Assembly: GCA_003278765.1 (NCBI GenBank)
Contig: QCDK01000007.1
Location: 1 to 52,628, forward strand
Reading direction: 5' to 3'
Length of the DNA: 52,628 bases
From: Prochlorococcus sp. AG-355-G23
GTDB lineage: Bacteria > Cyanobacteriota > Cyanobacteriia > PCC-6307 > Cyanobiaceae
The stretch's first letter is position 1. Every line of letters starts with the position of its first letter. This document shows positions 9,431 through 17,935 of this stretch, in pieces. The notes beneath the pieces are model-generated. The model was given only the letters and a program-made list of their open reading frames with translations, did not search any database and was not told the origin of the DNA. The translations under genes were made by a program, and so were the position numbers.

Positions 9431-10267
9431 TTAAATAAAAATTGATCCTACAGATTTATTTATAATAATTTTTCCAAAAATTTCTGAAAAAAAATAACTT
9501 TCTTCCTCTAAATATTTTCTTTTTATCATAGCTAAGCCTTTCATTTGACAATCTGATTTACAAAAACTAGTGATTTTGCCTACAGAAATATCCTTGGCAG
9601 AATTCGTATATAAATTTTTATCTTCTAAATCTAAATTAAAATTAGATTCAGTTGATTTCCAAATTCTTATTTCCTGTTTTAAGGAAGAAACATTTTTTAT
9701 TTTTGACATTGTTTCTTGTCCTAAATAACAACCTTTATTAAAATCTATGAGATCTTTTAATCCAAGCTCAAGAGGATTATTTTTTCCGTTTATTTCCATT
9801 TCTAATGAGGGTATTGCCTGATTAATCTTCCACAGTTTTAAATCGTTGGGATTTAGTAAATTTAGTTGATTTTTATATATTTCAAATTCTTTATCTTCTG
9901 TTTTGAAGAAAATAGGCTGGTAAGTTCTCCATGAACTAGATTCATCAATTTCCTGAATTCTATTTATCAAGGAAGGTTCACTCAGAAGTACATCGTCCGC
10001 TGGAAAAATAATTTGATTAAAGTAATCAATTGTTTCATTTGTGTTACCTGCCAAAATAATTACTTCTAAGCTTTTTTCTAAAAAAATAATTTCAATTAAT
10101 GACCTTAGAACTCCATTTGGAGTTAACCAACAAGTTCTGATAACTTTATTTTCTGAATTAAGAATATTACCAGTTGTTATTCCATTCAAAAATTTTCTGG
10201 CATCTTTTCCAGTAATTGAAAAACAATCAAATTTTTCAAGCCAAAACTTTTTTTTTATATCTTGCAT
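9431..10267 (-). CDS. ygfZ: Folate-binding protein YgfZ (GcvT-like)
   Basis: YgfZ/IBA57 proteins are relatives of the glycine-cleavage T protein that bind tetrahydrofolate and help assemble or repair iron-sulphur enzymes. The diagnostic motif KGCYLGQETMSKI (K-G-C-Y-x-G-Q-E) is present near residue 180. The protein is 278 aa, shorter than true GcvT (about 360 aa), which supports YgfZ over the glycine-cleavage enzyme. The N-terminal FSITGKDARKFLNGITTGNI matches the family. It lies 10 bp downstream of pyrE on the same strand. Confidence 0.88.
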   Translation of the reverse strand: MQDIKKKFWLEKFDCFSITGKDARKFLNGITTGNILNSENKVIRTCWLTPNGVLRSLIEIIFLEKSLEVIILAGNTNETIDYFNQIIFPADDVLLSEPSLINRIQEIDESSSWRTYQPIFFKTEDKEFEIYKNQLNLLNPNDLKLWKINQAIPSLEMEINGKNNPLELGLKDLIDFNKGCYLGQETMSKIKNVSSLKQEIRIWKSTESNFNLDLEDKNLYTNSAKDISVGKITSFCKSDCQMKGLAMIKRKYLEEESYFFSEIFGKIIINKSVGSIFI

Positions 10268-10277
10268 TTTGAAATAA

Positions 10278-10838
10278 CTATAAAAAATCTTTTATTGTAA
10301 AAAGACTCTTTAATTTAACATTTTCATCTTCAAGGGCTTCCAATCCTCCTTCTTGCCTATCAACTATAGACAAAACCTCCTCAACAACATAATTGTTTTC
10401 TCGTAATTTTTTTATAGCTTTTATTACTGAGCCAGCAGTTGTAACGACATCTTCTAAGACAGTTACCAAAGTTCTTTCTTCTAATAAAGGGCCCTCTATT
10501 CCAGCTTTGGTTCCATATTTCTTGATTTCTTTCCTAATTATTAAACCATCAAGGTCTAGTCCATTCAAAGCTGCTTTAACAATTAATCCACTTACAAGAG
10601 GATCTGCACCTAGTGTCAATCCTGCTACAGCTTTTGACCTTGAGTCCTTTAAATCTAAGAATAATTCACTGATTAAGTTTAAGCCTTCGCCATTTAATGA
10701 CACTGGTTTACAGTTCAAGTAATGACTGCTTTTTTTTCCTGAAGATAAAGTGAAGTTTCCTTTCTTGTAAGATTTTTCAATTAACTGTTTTAACAACTCT
10801 GCTTTATTTAAATCATACTTATCTGAAAATTTGCCCAT
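10278..10838 (-). CDS. pyrE: Orotate phosphoribosyltransferase
   Basis: Transfers ribose-5-phosphate from PRPP to orotate, making OMP for UMP synthesis. At 186 aa it has standard length. The PRPP-binding loop [16 protein letters not shown] is clear. Upstream, [17 protein letters not shown] (orotate/PRPP contact) and [12 protein letters not shown] are typical, and [11 protein letters not shown] matches the flexible-loop region. It heads a likely pyrE-ygfZ unit. pyrB lies far away near 48.3 kb, so the pyrimidine genes are dispersed. Confidence 0.96.
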   Translation of the reverse strand: MGKFSDKYDLNKAELLKQLIEKSYKKGNFTLSSGKKSSHYLNCKPVSLNGEGLNLISELFLDLKDSRSKAVAGLTLGADPLVSGLIVKAALNGLDLDGLIIRKEIKKYGTKAGIEGPLLEERTLVTVLEDVVTTAGSVIKAIKKLRENNYVVEEVLSIVDRQEGGLEALEDENVKLKSLFTIKDFL

Positions 10839-10980
10839 TAGTAAATGTTTAGTTTATATTTAAAGATTAGAAGAAAAAAAGAAATCTCACAAAAACTTCC
10901 TAATGAGGTGTTTTTTTGAAATATTATTTTTATATTGTATATTGAAATTCAATGTAATTAAAATTACACAAATTCCCTTG

Positions 10981-11053
10981 GGGGGTGTAGCAATCTGGTG
11001 AATGCACCAAACTCATAATTTGGCTAAGGCGAGTTCGATCCTCGCCACCCCCA
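10981..11053 (+). tRNA. tRNA with CAT anticodon (elongator Met; Ile2 possible)
   Basis: A full cloverleaf can be drawn. The acceptor GGGGGTG (10981-10987) pairs with CACCCCC (11046-11052), with discriminator A at 11053. The D stem is GCA/TGC. The anticodon stem CCAAA/TTTGG encloses CTCATAA, so the anticodon is CAT. The T stem is GCGAG/CTCGC with loop TTCGATC. CCA is not encoded. The anticodon stem lacks the three G-C pairs of an initiator tRNA, so it is elongator Met or a lysidine-modified Ile tRNA; sequence alone does not settle which. Confidence 0.92.
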
Positions 11054-11071
11054 TTATTCATTTGTCATTGA

Positions 11072-12340
11072 ATGAAAATAACTCTACTTTTATTTCTTTT
11101 ATTTCTACCAGCTTTTTTCGCAGCGAGTGAACTCTCTTTTTTATTAATAAGGCCAAGTAAAGTTTTAAGGTTAATAGAAGAAAAAAAGAAAGGAGCATTT
11201 TCAATTTTAAAAATTCAAAAACGCTTTAGATCTTCACTAATTGCTTCTCAATTTGGAGTAACAATTTCATTAATTGCAATTGGATGGCTCAGTAATAACA
11301 TTGCTTATGATTATTGGAAAAGCAATATTTTATCAAATAGATTTTATGATCTTCTATTTTTTTTATTTGTCGTTTTAGTTGTTACTCTTATTTCTGGACT
11401 AATTCCAAAAGCTTTAGTAATTAACAATCCAGAATCTGCCGCATTAAGGTTAACCACAATATTCGATGCCGTGAGAAAAGCTATGAATCCTATAGTGAAA
11501 ACAATAGAATTCTTTGCTAGCGCTTGTTTAGGCTTGTTCAATTTAAATAACAAATGGGATTCTTTAAACTCGGGTTTATCTGCTGGAGAATTAGAAACTC
11601 TTATAGAAACAGATAACGTAACAGGTTTAAAACCAGATGAGAAGAATATTCTTGAAGGAGTTTTTGCTTTAAAAGATACAAAGGTTAAAGAAGTGATGAT
11701 TCCAAGATCTGAAATGGTAACTTTGCCAAAAAATATAATCTTTTCAGAACTAATGAAACAAGTAGATAAAACTCGACATGCTCGCTTCTTTGTGATTGGT
11801 GAGTCTTTAGATGATGTGTTAGGTGTATTAGATTTACGTTATCTAGCTAAGCCAATATCAAAAGGTGAAATGGAAGCCGATACATTACTAGAGCCATTCC
11901 TTTTGCCAGTAACAAAAATAATAGAAACATGTTCACTAGCAGAAATATTTCCAATTGTAAGAGACTACAATCCTTTTTTACTAGTTGTTGATGAACACGG
12001 GGGGACAGAGGGACTTATAACTGCAGCTGATCTAAATGGCGAAATAGTTGGAGAGGAAATGCTCAATAATAGAATTTATTCAGACATGAGAATGTTAGAT
12101 AATTTCTCTAAAAAATGGTCAATAGCTGGGAAATCAGAAATTATTGAAATCAATAAAAAATTAGGATGTTCTATTCCAGAAGGTACTGATTATCATACAC
12201 TTGCTGGATTTATGTTAGAAAAATTTCAAATGATTCCAAAAATTGGCGACGTTTTAGATTTTAATAACATTAAATTTGAAGTTATTTCTATGTCAGGTCC
12301 AAAAATTGATCGTGTTAAAATAATCCTTCCCAAAAACTAA
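11072..12340 (+). CDS. CNNM/CorC (TlyC, hemolysin-like) transporter with CBS domains
   Basis: A 422 aa membrane protein with the layout DUF21/CNNM transmembrane domain (about residues 1-160), a pair of CBS domains (about 195-320) and a C-terminal CorC/HlyC transporter-associated domain (about 340-420). The CBS entry is shown by KVKEVMIPRSEMVTLP, the linker by LVVDEHGGTEGLITAADL, and the last domain by GCSIPEGTDYHTLAGFMLEKF and IGDVLDFNNIKFEV. Family members are implicated in Mg2+ or Co2+ efflux with nucleotide sensing by the CBS pair; true haemolytic activity is not implied. The gene starts 19 bp after the tRNA and is followed 50 bp later by an oxidoreductase gene. Confidence 0.9.
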   Translation: MKITLLLFLLFLPAFFAASELSFLLIRPSKVLRLIEEKKKGAFSILKIQKRFRSSLIASQFGVTISLIAIGWLSNNIAYDYWKSNILSNRFYDLLFFLFVVLVVTLISGLIPKALVINNPESAALRLTTIFDAVRKAMNPIVKTIEFFASACLGLFNLNNKWDSLNSGLSAGELETLIETDNVTGLKPDEKNILEGVFALKDTKVKEVMIPRSEMVTLPKNIIFSELMKQVDKTRHARFFVIGESLDDVLGVLDLRYLAKPISKGEMEADTLLEPFLLPVTKIIETCSLAEIFPIVRDYNPFLLVVDEHGGTEGLITAADLNGEIVGEEMLNNRIYSDMRMLDNFSKKWSIAGKSEIIEINKKLGCSIPEGTDYHTLAGFMLEKFQMIPKIGDVLDFNNIKFEVISMSGPKIDRVKIILPKN

Positions 12341-12390
12341 ATGTGACTCCCCATAGAGGATAATAATAATAAATATATGGATTTGAAATT

Positions 12391-13395
12391 ATGCAACCAA
12401 CCTCATCACCCGTAAAGGTTGGAGTCATAGGTATAGGAAATATGGGCTGGCATCATGCCCGAGTACTAAGTTTACTCAAAGATGCAAATCTCATTGGAGT
12501 CGCAGATCCAAATGAAGAGAGAGGCAAATTAGCTACTGAACAATTTCAATGTGAATGGTTCAAAAATTATGAGGACTTGATTCCAAAAGTTGATGCTATC
12601 TGTATTGCTGTCCCAACACTTCTTCATCACAAAGTAGGACTAGATTGTCTCAAGGGAGGTACTAACGTTCTAATTGAAAAACCAATTGCAGCTAACGAGT
12701 TGGAAGCAAAATCTTTAATAGAGGCCGCTAATGGAAGTAACTGTCTATTACAAGTTGGGCATATTGAAAGATTTAATCCTGCTTTTAGAGAATTAAATAA
12801 AATAGTAGAGAATGAAGAGATTGTTGTTTTAGAAGCAAGGAGGCACAGTCCTCATGCAGATAGAGCAAATGATGTATCTGTAGTAATGGATTTAATGATT
12901 CATGACATTGATCTTATTTTAGAACTTGTAAACTCAAAAATACAAAAATTAGCAGCTGTTGGAGGAAGAAATAGCGAAGGATTGATAGATTATGTTAATG
13001 CTACTTTAGTTTTTAAAAATAATGTTATTGCAAGCTTAACTGCCAGCAAAATGAGTCACAAAAAAATTAGAAATTTAAGTGCTCACTGCCAAAATGGCCT
13101 AGTAGAAACTGATTTCTTAAATCACTCTTTACAAATTCATCGAAAGTCTCATGAATCATACACAGCAGAGCATGGAGAATTAGTTTATAGAAATGATGGA
13201 TATGTGGAAGAAGTTAGTACAACCTCCATTGAACCTCTTTATGCAGAACTTGAGCATTTTCTTAAATGCGTTCAGGGTAAAGAAAAACCAGAGGTAGATG
13301 GTGAACAAGCCTCAAGAGCATTAAAAATTGCTGATTTTATAGAGAGTGCTGTAGATAATTCTGGAGATGCAATTTTACTTGAAAATCCATTCTAA
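12391..13395 (+). CDS. Gfo/Idh/MocA-family NAD(P)-dependent oxidoreductase
   Basis: A 334 aa dehydrogenase with an N-terminal Rossmann domain (GVIGIGNMGWHHARVL), the family EKPIA motif near residue 99, and the C-terminal substrate/dimerisation domain containing GHIERFNPAF and VMDLMIHDIDLILEL. This HDxD stretch supplies the usual catalytic His/Asp region. Family members oxidise sugars, inositols or UDP-sugars; no neighbour reveals the substrate here. It follows the CNNM/CorC gene by 50 bp and may be co-transcribed. Confidence 0.9.
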   Translation: MQPTSSPVKVGVIGIGNMGWHHARVLSLLKDANLIGVADPNEERGKLATEQFQCEWFKNYEDLIPKVDAICIAVPTLLHHKVGLDCLKGGTNVLIEKPIAANELEAKSLIEAANGSNCLLQVGHIERFNPAFRELNKIVENEEIVVLEARRHSPHADRANDVSVVMDLMIHDIDLILELVNSKIQKLAAVGGRNSEGLIDYVNATLVFKNNVIASLTASKMSHKKIRNLSAHCQNGLVETDFLNHSLQIHRKSHESYTAEHGELVYRNDGYVEEVSTTSIEPLYAELEHFLKCVQGKEKPEVDGEQASRALKIADFIESAVDNSGDAILLENPF

Positions 13396-13420
13396 TACTA
13401 TAATCTAAACAAAAAGATTT

Positions 13421-13561
13421 TTATTTAAATCCAACTGCAGCTTGCCAAACAAATACCAACAAAAAGAAAAATAAAGGAATAAGTGGAAGAACATCAACAG
13501 TTGGAGCAAAGGCCTTGTAAGCCTCAGGCAATTCTGCGAATGTATTAAATAGATTGAGCAC
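13421..13561 (-). CDS. psbK: Photosystem II reaction centre protein K
   Basis: A 46-residue small thylakoid membrane subunit of photosystem II. The minus-strand translation starts at GTG and reads (V/M)[15 protein letters not shown], then [16 protein letters not shown] and a single membrane span ending [12 protein letters not shown]. The mature PsbK core ([19 protein letters not shown]) is unmistakable; the first residues are the cleaved leader. No ATG precedes it in frame near the start, and an AAAAAGG tract lies directly upstream of the GTG. It lies 34 bp downstream of tgt on the same strand. Confidence 0.95.
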   Translation of the reverse strand: MLNLFNTFAELPEAYKAFAPTVDVLPLIPLFFFLLVFVWQAAVGFK

Positions 13562-13595
13562 CTTTTTAAATAATTTAATTAATTATGATAAAACG

Positions 13596-14714
13596 TTACC
13601 ACGTATGGTGAGCGATAGAGGATGTTTTCCAAGGAGCGAAATCATTTGTAAAACAATTATCTTTAATTGCATTAGAGATTGCATTGGTAAATCTTATTAA
13701 GTGAGCAATATTATGCAAACTTATGAGTGTTAGGCCTAATATTTCGTCATTTCTAATTAGATGATGCAAATATGCTCGAGAATAGAATTTACAGGTCTCG
13801 CATTGACAAGTTTTATCGATCGGAGAAAAGTCATTTTTAAATCGAGCATTTCGTAAATTCAATCTTTCATCATTAAAAAACGCAGTCCCATGTCTTCCAA
13901 GTCTTGTAGGCAAAACACAGTCAAATATATCGAATCCATTTGCAATAGCTAATGAAATTTCTCTTAAAGAGCCAATTCCCATTAAATATCTTGGTTTATT
14001 TATTGGTAAGAATTTCGGAACGTAATTAATTACACTATGTATTTCTTCGACTGCCTCTCCAACACTTACACCTCCAACTGCTATTCCAGGCAGATCAAAA
14101 GAACTTGTATATTTTGCGCTATATTCTCTCAATCTCGGATACTTACCACCTTGAACTATGCCGAATAATGCTTGATTGGATTTATTATGAGTCTCGACAC
14201 ATTTTTGCAACCATGAATGAGTTCTTTTTAAAGAGTCCTCAATATCATTTTCGTTAGCTGTATGCGGAGGACAATGATCAAACGCCATCGCAACATCCGC
14301 TCCAAGATCCATTTGAATCTGTATTACTTTTTCAGGTGATAAAAATACATGACTACCATCTCTTGGATTTTTAAATTCCACTCCTCTATTAGAAATATTG
14401 TTTAATTTAGCCAAACTAAAAACTTGATATCCTCCTGAATCAGTAAGAATAGGCTTAGGCCAATTCATGAACTTGTGTATTCCACCAGATTCTTTTACTA
14501 ATTTTTCTCCAGGTTGTAAATGGAGATGAAAGGTATTTGAGAGAATCATTTCTGATCCTGTAGAGGTTAACTGCCTAGAAGAAATTCCTTTAACAGTTGC
14601 CAAAGTACCCACAGGCATAAATTTTGGTGTATTTACCACACCATTTGGTGTATGAAATATACCTGTCCTTGCACCTGTATTACTGCAATTCGATGTAATT
14701 TCAAATTCAAACAC
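13596..14714 (-). CDS. tgt: tRNA-guanine transglycosylase (queuosine pathway)
   Basis: Exchanges G34 of GUN-anticodon tRNAs (Asp, Asn, His, Tyr) for preQ1 in bacteria. The 372 aa length is normal. Visible features: [12 protein letters not shown] with the catalytic-site Asp, AFDHCPP, FGIVQGG and GGVSVGE (substrate pocket), [14 protein letters not shown], and the zinc site [17 protein letters not shown] (C-x-C-x2-C with a downstream His). It is transcribed towards psbK, only 34 bp away. Confidence 0.97.
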   Translation of the reverse strand: MFEFEITSNCSNTGARTGIFHTPNGVVNTPKFMPVGTLATVKGISSRQLTSTGSEMILSNTFHLHLQPGEKLVKESGGIHKFMNWPKPILTDSGGYQVFSLAKLNNISNRGVEFKNPRDGSHVFLSPEKVIQIQMDLGADVAMAFDHCPPHTANENDIEDSLKRTHSWLQKCVETHNKSNQALFGIVQGGKYPRLREYSAKYTSSFDLPGIAVGGVSVGEAVEEIHSVINYVPKFLPINKPRYLMGIGSLREISLAIANGFDIFDCVLPTRLGRHGTAFFNDERLNLRNARFKNDFSPIDKTCQCETCKFYSRAYLHHLIRNDEILGLTLISLHNIAHLIRFTNAISNAIKDNCFTNDFAPWKTSSIAHHTW

Positions 14715-14812
14715 GATAATTTATAAAATTTTTTGATACTTTTTCATTAATCTAACCTATTATTTAATATTGAATCTATTTTTATCTCATCAAAAAATAT
14801 TTAATAAAAAAT

Positions 14813-15553
14813 TTGGCAGGCTCTTGGATTTTCTATACGACATTTCCAAAGATACCTTTAATTGATCCCGAATTTAAAAATATTGCACAATTCGCACCGC
14901 CTTTAGGATTTTTTATTGGAACAATACAGAGTTATGTTTTTCTTTTTTTAAGAACAAACTCTTGGTCAATTTATGCATCTGCATTAATTTGTTTGGCTTC
15001 GGGATATTTAATTACTGGTGGTCTACACCTCGATGGTTTAATGGATACTTTCGATGGTATTTTTGCAGTTAAAAAGAGACGTTTAAAAGCCATGAAAGAC
15101 AGTAAAGTTGGTTCCTTTGGCGTTCAAGCTTTAGTTTTTATAACTTTAATTCAAATTGCTTGCATACTGAAAATCCAAAACCTAATAATTTTTGTTTTAC
15201 CTATATGCTTATTTTGGGGAAGATTTTCAAATCTATTTTTTATAGAAAAGTTTAAATATATTAGTTATAAGAAAAAATCCATAAGTCACAAAAAGTTTTG
15301 GAATGGATTTAAAAAAGAATCTTTGATCTCCATTATTTTTCTTTTAATTTTCATTGCATACCAATCTGTTTCAACTATATCCCAAGATATATTAATTAAA
15401 TTTTTAATTCTTATTTTGATTGGTATTTTTCTAAGCTATTCTATCCCAAACATACTGGGTAAAAAAATTGGAGGCTTCAATGGAGATGCCTGCGGTGCAA
15501 GTGTTGTACTAGTTGAAACTGCAATGCTGTTCATGCATGCAATTCTTTTATAG
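14813..15553 (+). CDS. cobS: Adenosylcobinamide-GDP ribazoletransferase (cobalamin synthase)
   Basis: Joins the lower-ligand riboside to adenosylcobinamide-GDP, the last assembly step of (pseudo)cobalamin. It is a 246 aa polytopic inner-membrane protein. The CobS signature GGLHLDGLMDTFDG, followed by the KVGSFG segment, contains the Asp-rich catalytic region, and the C-terminal GGFNGDACGA motif is present. The start is uncertain: TTG at 14813 gives MAGSWIFYTTFP, while the frame is open back to a stop at 14771 with no ATG or GTG (residues LIKKYLIKN precede). The 3' end overlaps the convergent histidine-kinase gene by 23 bp. Confidence 0.92.
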   Translation: MAGSWIFYTTFPKIPLIDPEFKNIAQFAPPLGFFIGTIQSYVFLFLRTNSWSIYASALICLASGYLITGGLHLDGLMDTFDGIFAVKKRRLKAMKDSKVGSFGVQALVFITLIQIACILKIQNLIIFVLPICLFWGRFSNLFFIEKFKYISYKKKSISHKKFWNGFKKESLISIIFLLIFIAYQSVSTISQDILIKFLILILIGIFLSYSIPNILGKKIGGFNGDACGASVVLVETAMLFMHAILL

Positions 15554-16667
15554 GTAATTCTAAATAAAAAATATTTTTCTTCTCAAGATTTTTTGATTTC
15601 TCAATGTTATCAATCGAGTTATTTTCCAGCAGTCTCAAATCTCCTCCAATTTGTTTTGCTAATTTCCTCGCCAAAAAAAGTCCCACACCAGTACCGTCCT
15701 TCTTCTTAGCGGCAGATCCTCTAAAACCTTTTTCAAAAATTTTCTCTTTTTCATTTTTGGTTATTTTTTTACCCTCATCAAATATACAAAGTCCATTACT
15801 CGTAATTGCAAGTCCAATTTCAGCATCTTTTTGGGCATATTTAAAAGCATTTTCTAATAAATTGGCCACAATTTCAGCAATTACAGCATATTTTGACTTT
15901 AATGGCGACATAGTCCAATTTGGCCAAAGAGAAGGTTCCGTCCAATCTCTATTCTCTAAGTCTGCATTAGCTTTACCCCTTTCTAATATTGGCCTTAATA
16001 AACTCTGAATAGTTATTACCTTTTTACTATCTAAATTTGGTGGTAATAATAATCTTTCCTCTCCAATCTCTAGAGGAAGTTGAATAGGTGAATTTAATTG
16101 CGCAAAAGAATCCATATATTGATTAATTTGTTTTTGCTCTATTATCATGCGTTCGACTATTTCAATAGAATTATCATCTGAACCAAGTCTTTTTATTAAT
16201 AATTTTGCATATGTCCTAATAGCAGCTAATGGATTCCTTAATTGATGAATTATGACATTGACCTGATTTTTTAAATAATTTACTTCTTCATTTTTATTTT
16301 GGCGTTCCAATTCGATAGAGACGCATTTAGCTAAAGATATTGAAAGCGCTTTTAATCTAGAATCGAGAGATACTGGCCAATTTCCTCCTTTTAAATCGGT
16401 TTCAACCCTAAGGACACCCAGTAGAATATCGTTTTCTTGTAGCGGGTACCATCTTCTATTAGGCGATGAAACCTTTAGTGAAGGATCATCTTCTATTGAA
16501 GTAAGTAGTCTATCAATTTGTGGCCATTGACCAATCATTTCAAAAGATGCTTTAGTTCCTTGCTTAGCTGAAGCAAGATACATAACTAAATTAGTCACGC
16601 CCATTGAGCAACCAAAACTCTCTAGTTGTTTTAGGATTAGTTCTTCAAATTTTTTTGAAAGATTCAT
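15531..16667 (-). CDS. Soluble sensor histidine kinase (orphan)
   Basis: A 378 aa two-component kinase without obvious membrane spans. Residues 1-125 resemble a GAF-type sensory region but lack clear ligand residues. The H-box is VIIHQLRNPLAAIR with phospho-acceptor H141. The N-box is EIVANLLENAFKYA and the G2 box GTGVGLFLARKL. The G1 box reads IFDEGKKI, less canonical than DxGxGI. It is not SasA, which starts with a KaiB-like domain. No response regulator is adjacent, so the partner is unknown. It overlaps cobS by 23 bp tail to tail. Confidence 0.9.
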   Translation of the reverse strand: MNLSKKFEELILKQLESFGCSMGVTNLVMYLASAKQGTKASFEMIGQWPQIDRLLTSIEDDPSLKVSSPNRRWYPLQENDILLGVLRVETDLKGGNWPVSLDSRLKALSISLAKCVSIELERQNKNEEVNYLKNQVNVIIHQLRNPLAAIRTYAKLLIKRLGSDDNSIEIVERMIIEQKQINQYMDSFAQLNSPIQLPLEIGEERLLLPPNLDSKKVITIQSLLRPILERGKANADLENRDWTEPSLWPNWTMSPLKSKYAVIAEIVANLLENAFKYAQKDAEIGLAITSNGLCIFDEGKKITKNEKEKIFEKGFRGSAAKKKDGTGVGLFLARKLAKQIGGDLRLLENNSIDNIEKSKNLEKKNIFYLELPIKELHA

Positions 16668-16771
16668 AATAAATGAAATTTTGAGAAATTTTTTAAAAAA
16701 AAACTTGAAAAAGGGCTTGTAAAATATGAAAAAAGTATTAAGATATATAAAGAGGTCTGACTTTAGCCAGC

Positions 16772-16892
16772 CTTAAATATGAATATTTAATCATATTTTA
16801 AGCTACATCAGGGGTTGATGGGTCCTCTATGTAATTTGAAGTGAATTTAACATCACATATGCAAGATTAGTAAAAATAAATAAGACTAATCT
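16772..16892 (+). promoter_or_regulatory. Structured leader upstream of the DUF3155 gene
   Basis: The 252-bp gap 16668-16919 contains two inverted repeats. One is TAAATATGA/TCATATTT with an 8-base loop (16772-16802, with a bulge). The other is AGATTAGT/ACTAATCT with a 13-base loop (16864-16892), ending 27 bases before the ATG. A good Shine-Dalgarno, AGGAG (16906-16910), lies 9 bases before the start codon; most genes here have none. A structured 5' UTR is an inference; neither hairpin has a T-run typical of a terminator. Confidence 0.4.
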
Positions 16893-16919
16893 CATTAATA
16901 ATTTCAGGAGTACCAATCA

Positions 16920-17288
16920 ATGTCAAAAAAAAGGAAAAGAATCAGCAGGAGAAGATTGGCTGGCCAAAGAGTAATGGCACATGTACCTATTTATCATATC
17001 GAAACTGGCAAACATAAACCAGTTACAGCTGCAAGAAGATTCATAGCCGAAAATGGTCTCTCAGCCCCTTCAGTTTTCAATGTCAGAAGAAATGAACACA
17101 CCACTGATAGATTTTTTTGGGGTGAAAAAGGATTATTCAGCGCCCAATATGCTGAAGAAAATCATTTTCTATTTCCATCACTAAAAGTTGTAGTTGAAGG
17201 CATTGGTGAAGAAAAAATATTTGAGGGTCTAGAACTTACTGCAGATGATTGGGAAGAGATTGAAGAATATGAATATGCTTTTGTTTAA
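16920..17288 (+). CDS. DUF3155 family cyanobacterial protein
   Basis: A 122 aa protein found widely in cyanobacteria, function unknown. The N-terminus is strongly basic (MSKKRKRISRRRLAGQRVM), followed by HVPIYHIETGKHKPVTAARRFIAENG, the conserved block by which I recognise the family, and an acidic C-terminus (TADDWEEIEEYEYAFV). The basic head could bind nucleic acid, but that is inference. It is preceded by a strong AGGAG ribosome site and a structured leader. The stop overlaps the convergent esterase gene by 4 bp. Confidence 0.85.
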   Translation: MSKKRKRISRRRLAGQRVMAHVPIYHIETGKHKPVTAARRFIAENGLSAPSVFNVRRNEHTTDRFFWGEKGLFSAQYAEENHFLFPSLKVVVEGIGEEKIFEGLELTADDWEEIEEYEYAFV

Positions 17289-17902
17289 AAAATATTACTT
17301 ATATTTGAACTTATAAAATTAATTAAATTTGAATCAATTTGATGAAATCCATCGAATTCTAATAATTCACAAAATTTAGAAGTCTTACCCTTTACCTTTT
17401 CATAAATAGTTCTAGAAGCATCTATAGACACAACGTCATCAAATAAACCATGGCTAATAATCAATGGCGAGAATTTTTCTCCAGGGTCCCAGTTGGGGTG
17501 AGGATAACCACTACAAGCAATAATTAATCCAAAATTTAACTTAAATCCCGCATCAATTGCCATTGCCGCTCCCTGAGAGAACCCCAACAAAATTGTTTTT
17601 CTTAGTGGAATCCGATCAGTATCAAATTTTTTTAATGTAAGTAAAAGTTTATTTACTTCAATCTCAGCTCCATTCCAATCATGTGGGTATAATCCATACC
17701 ACTGTCTTCCCTGACCACTTGGGTGTAATCCAGGAGCCCTCAAAGAAATTACCTCAAAATCAAGATTTATTTTTTCAGTCATTTCCTTTCCTAATGTTAA
17801 AAGGTCATCTGAATCGGCTCCCCAACCATGCATCAAAATAATTCTATGAGTTGCAGTTTGAGAGCTAATCGAGACAAATTCGTGATTGATAGCATATTTC
17901 AT
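17285..17902 (-). CDS. Carboxylesterase/phospholipase-type alpha/beta hydrolase
   Basis: A 205 aa serine hydrolase of the small carboxylesterase (YpfH/EstB-like) family. The oxyanion-region HGWGADSDD is near residue 25, the nucleophile elbow is GFSQGAAM (S109), the acid is in HGLFDDVV (D155 or D156), and the catalytic His is in DGFHQI (H187). No signal peptide is visible, so it is likely cytoplasmic. Substrate is unknown; family members cleave short acyl esters or lysophospholipids. It is divergent from purH, with a 33-bp gap. Confidence 0.88.
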   Translation of the reverse strand: MKYAINHEFVSISSQTATHRIILMHGWGADSDDLLTLGKEMTEKINLDFEVISLRAPGLHPSGQGRQWYGLYPHDWNGAEIEVNKLLLTLKKFDTDRIPLRKTILLGFSQGAAMAIDAGFKLNFGLIIACSGYPHPNWDPGEKFSPLIISHGLFDDVVSIDASRTIYEKVKGKTSKFCELLEFDGFHQIDSNLINFISSNISNIF

Positions 17903-17935
17903 GTTTATATTCTTAAGTAAGTAAACTTTCCCATA

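Noticed and set aside
10890..10918. Hairpin AAAAACTTCC ... GGTGTTTTT before the CAT tRNA
   Set aside because: The stem contains mismatches and there is no gene whose end it would serve, so I do not call a terminator.
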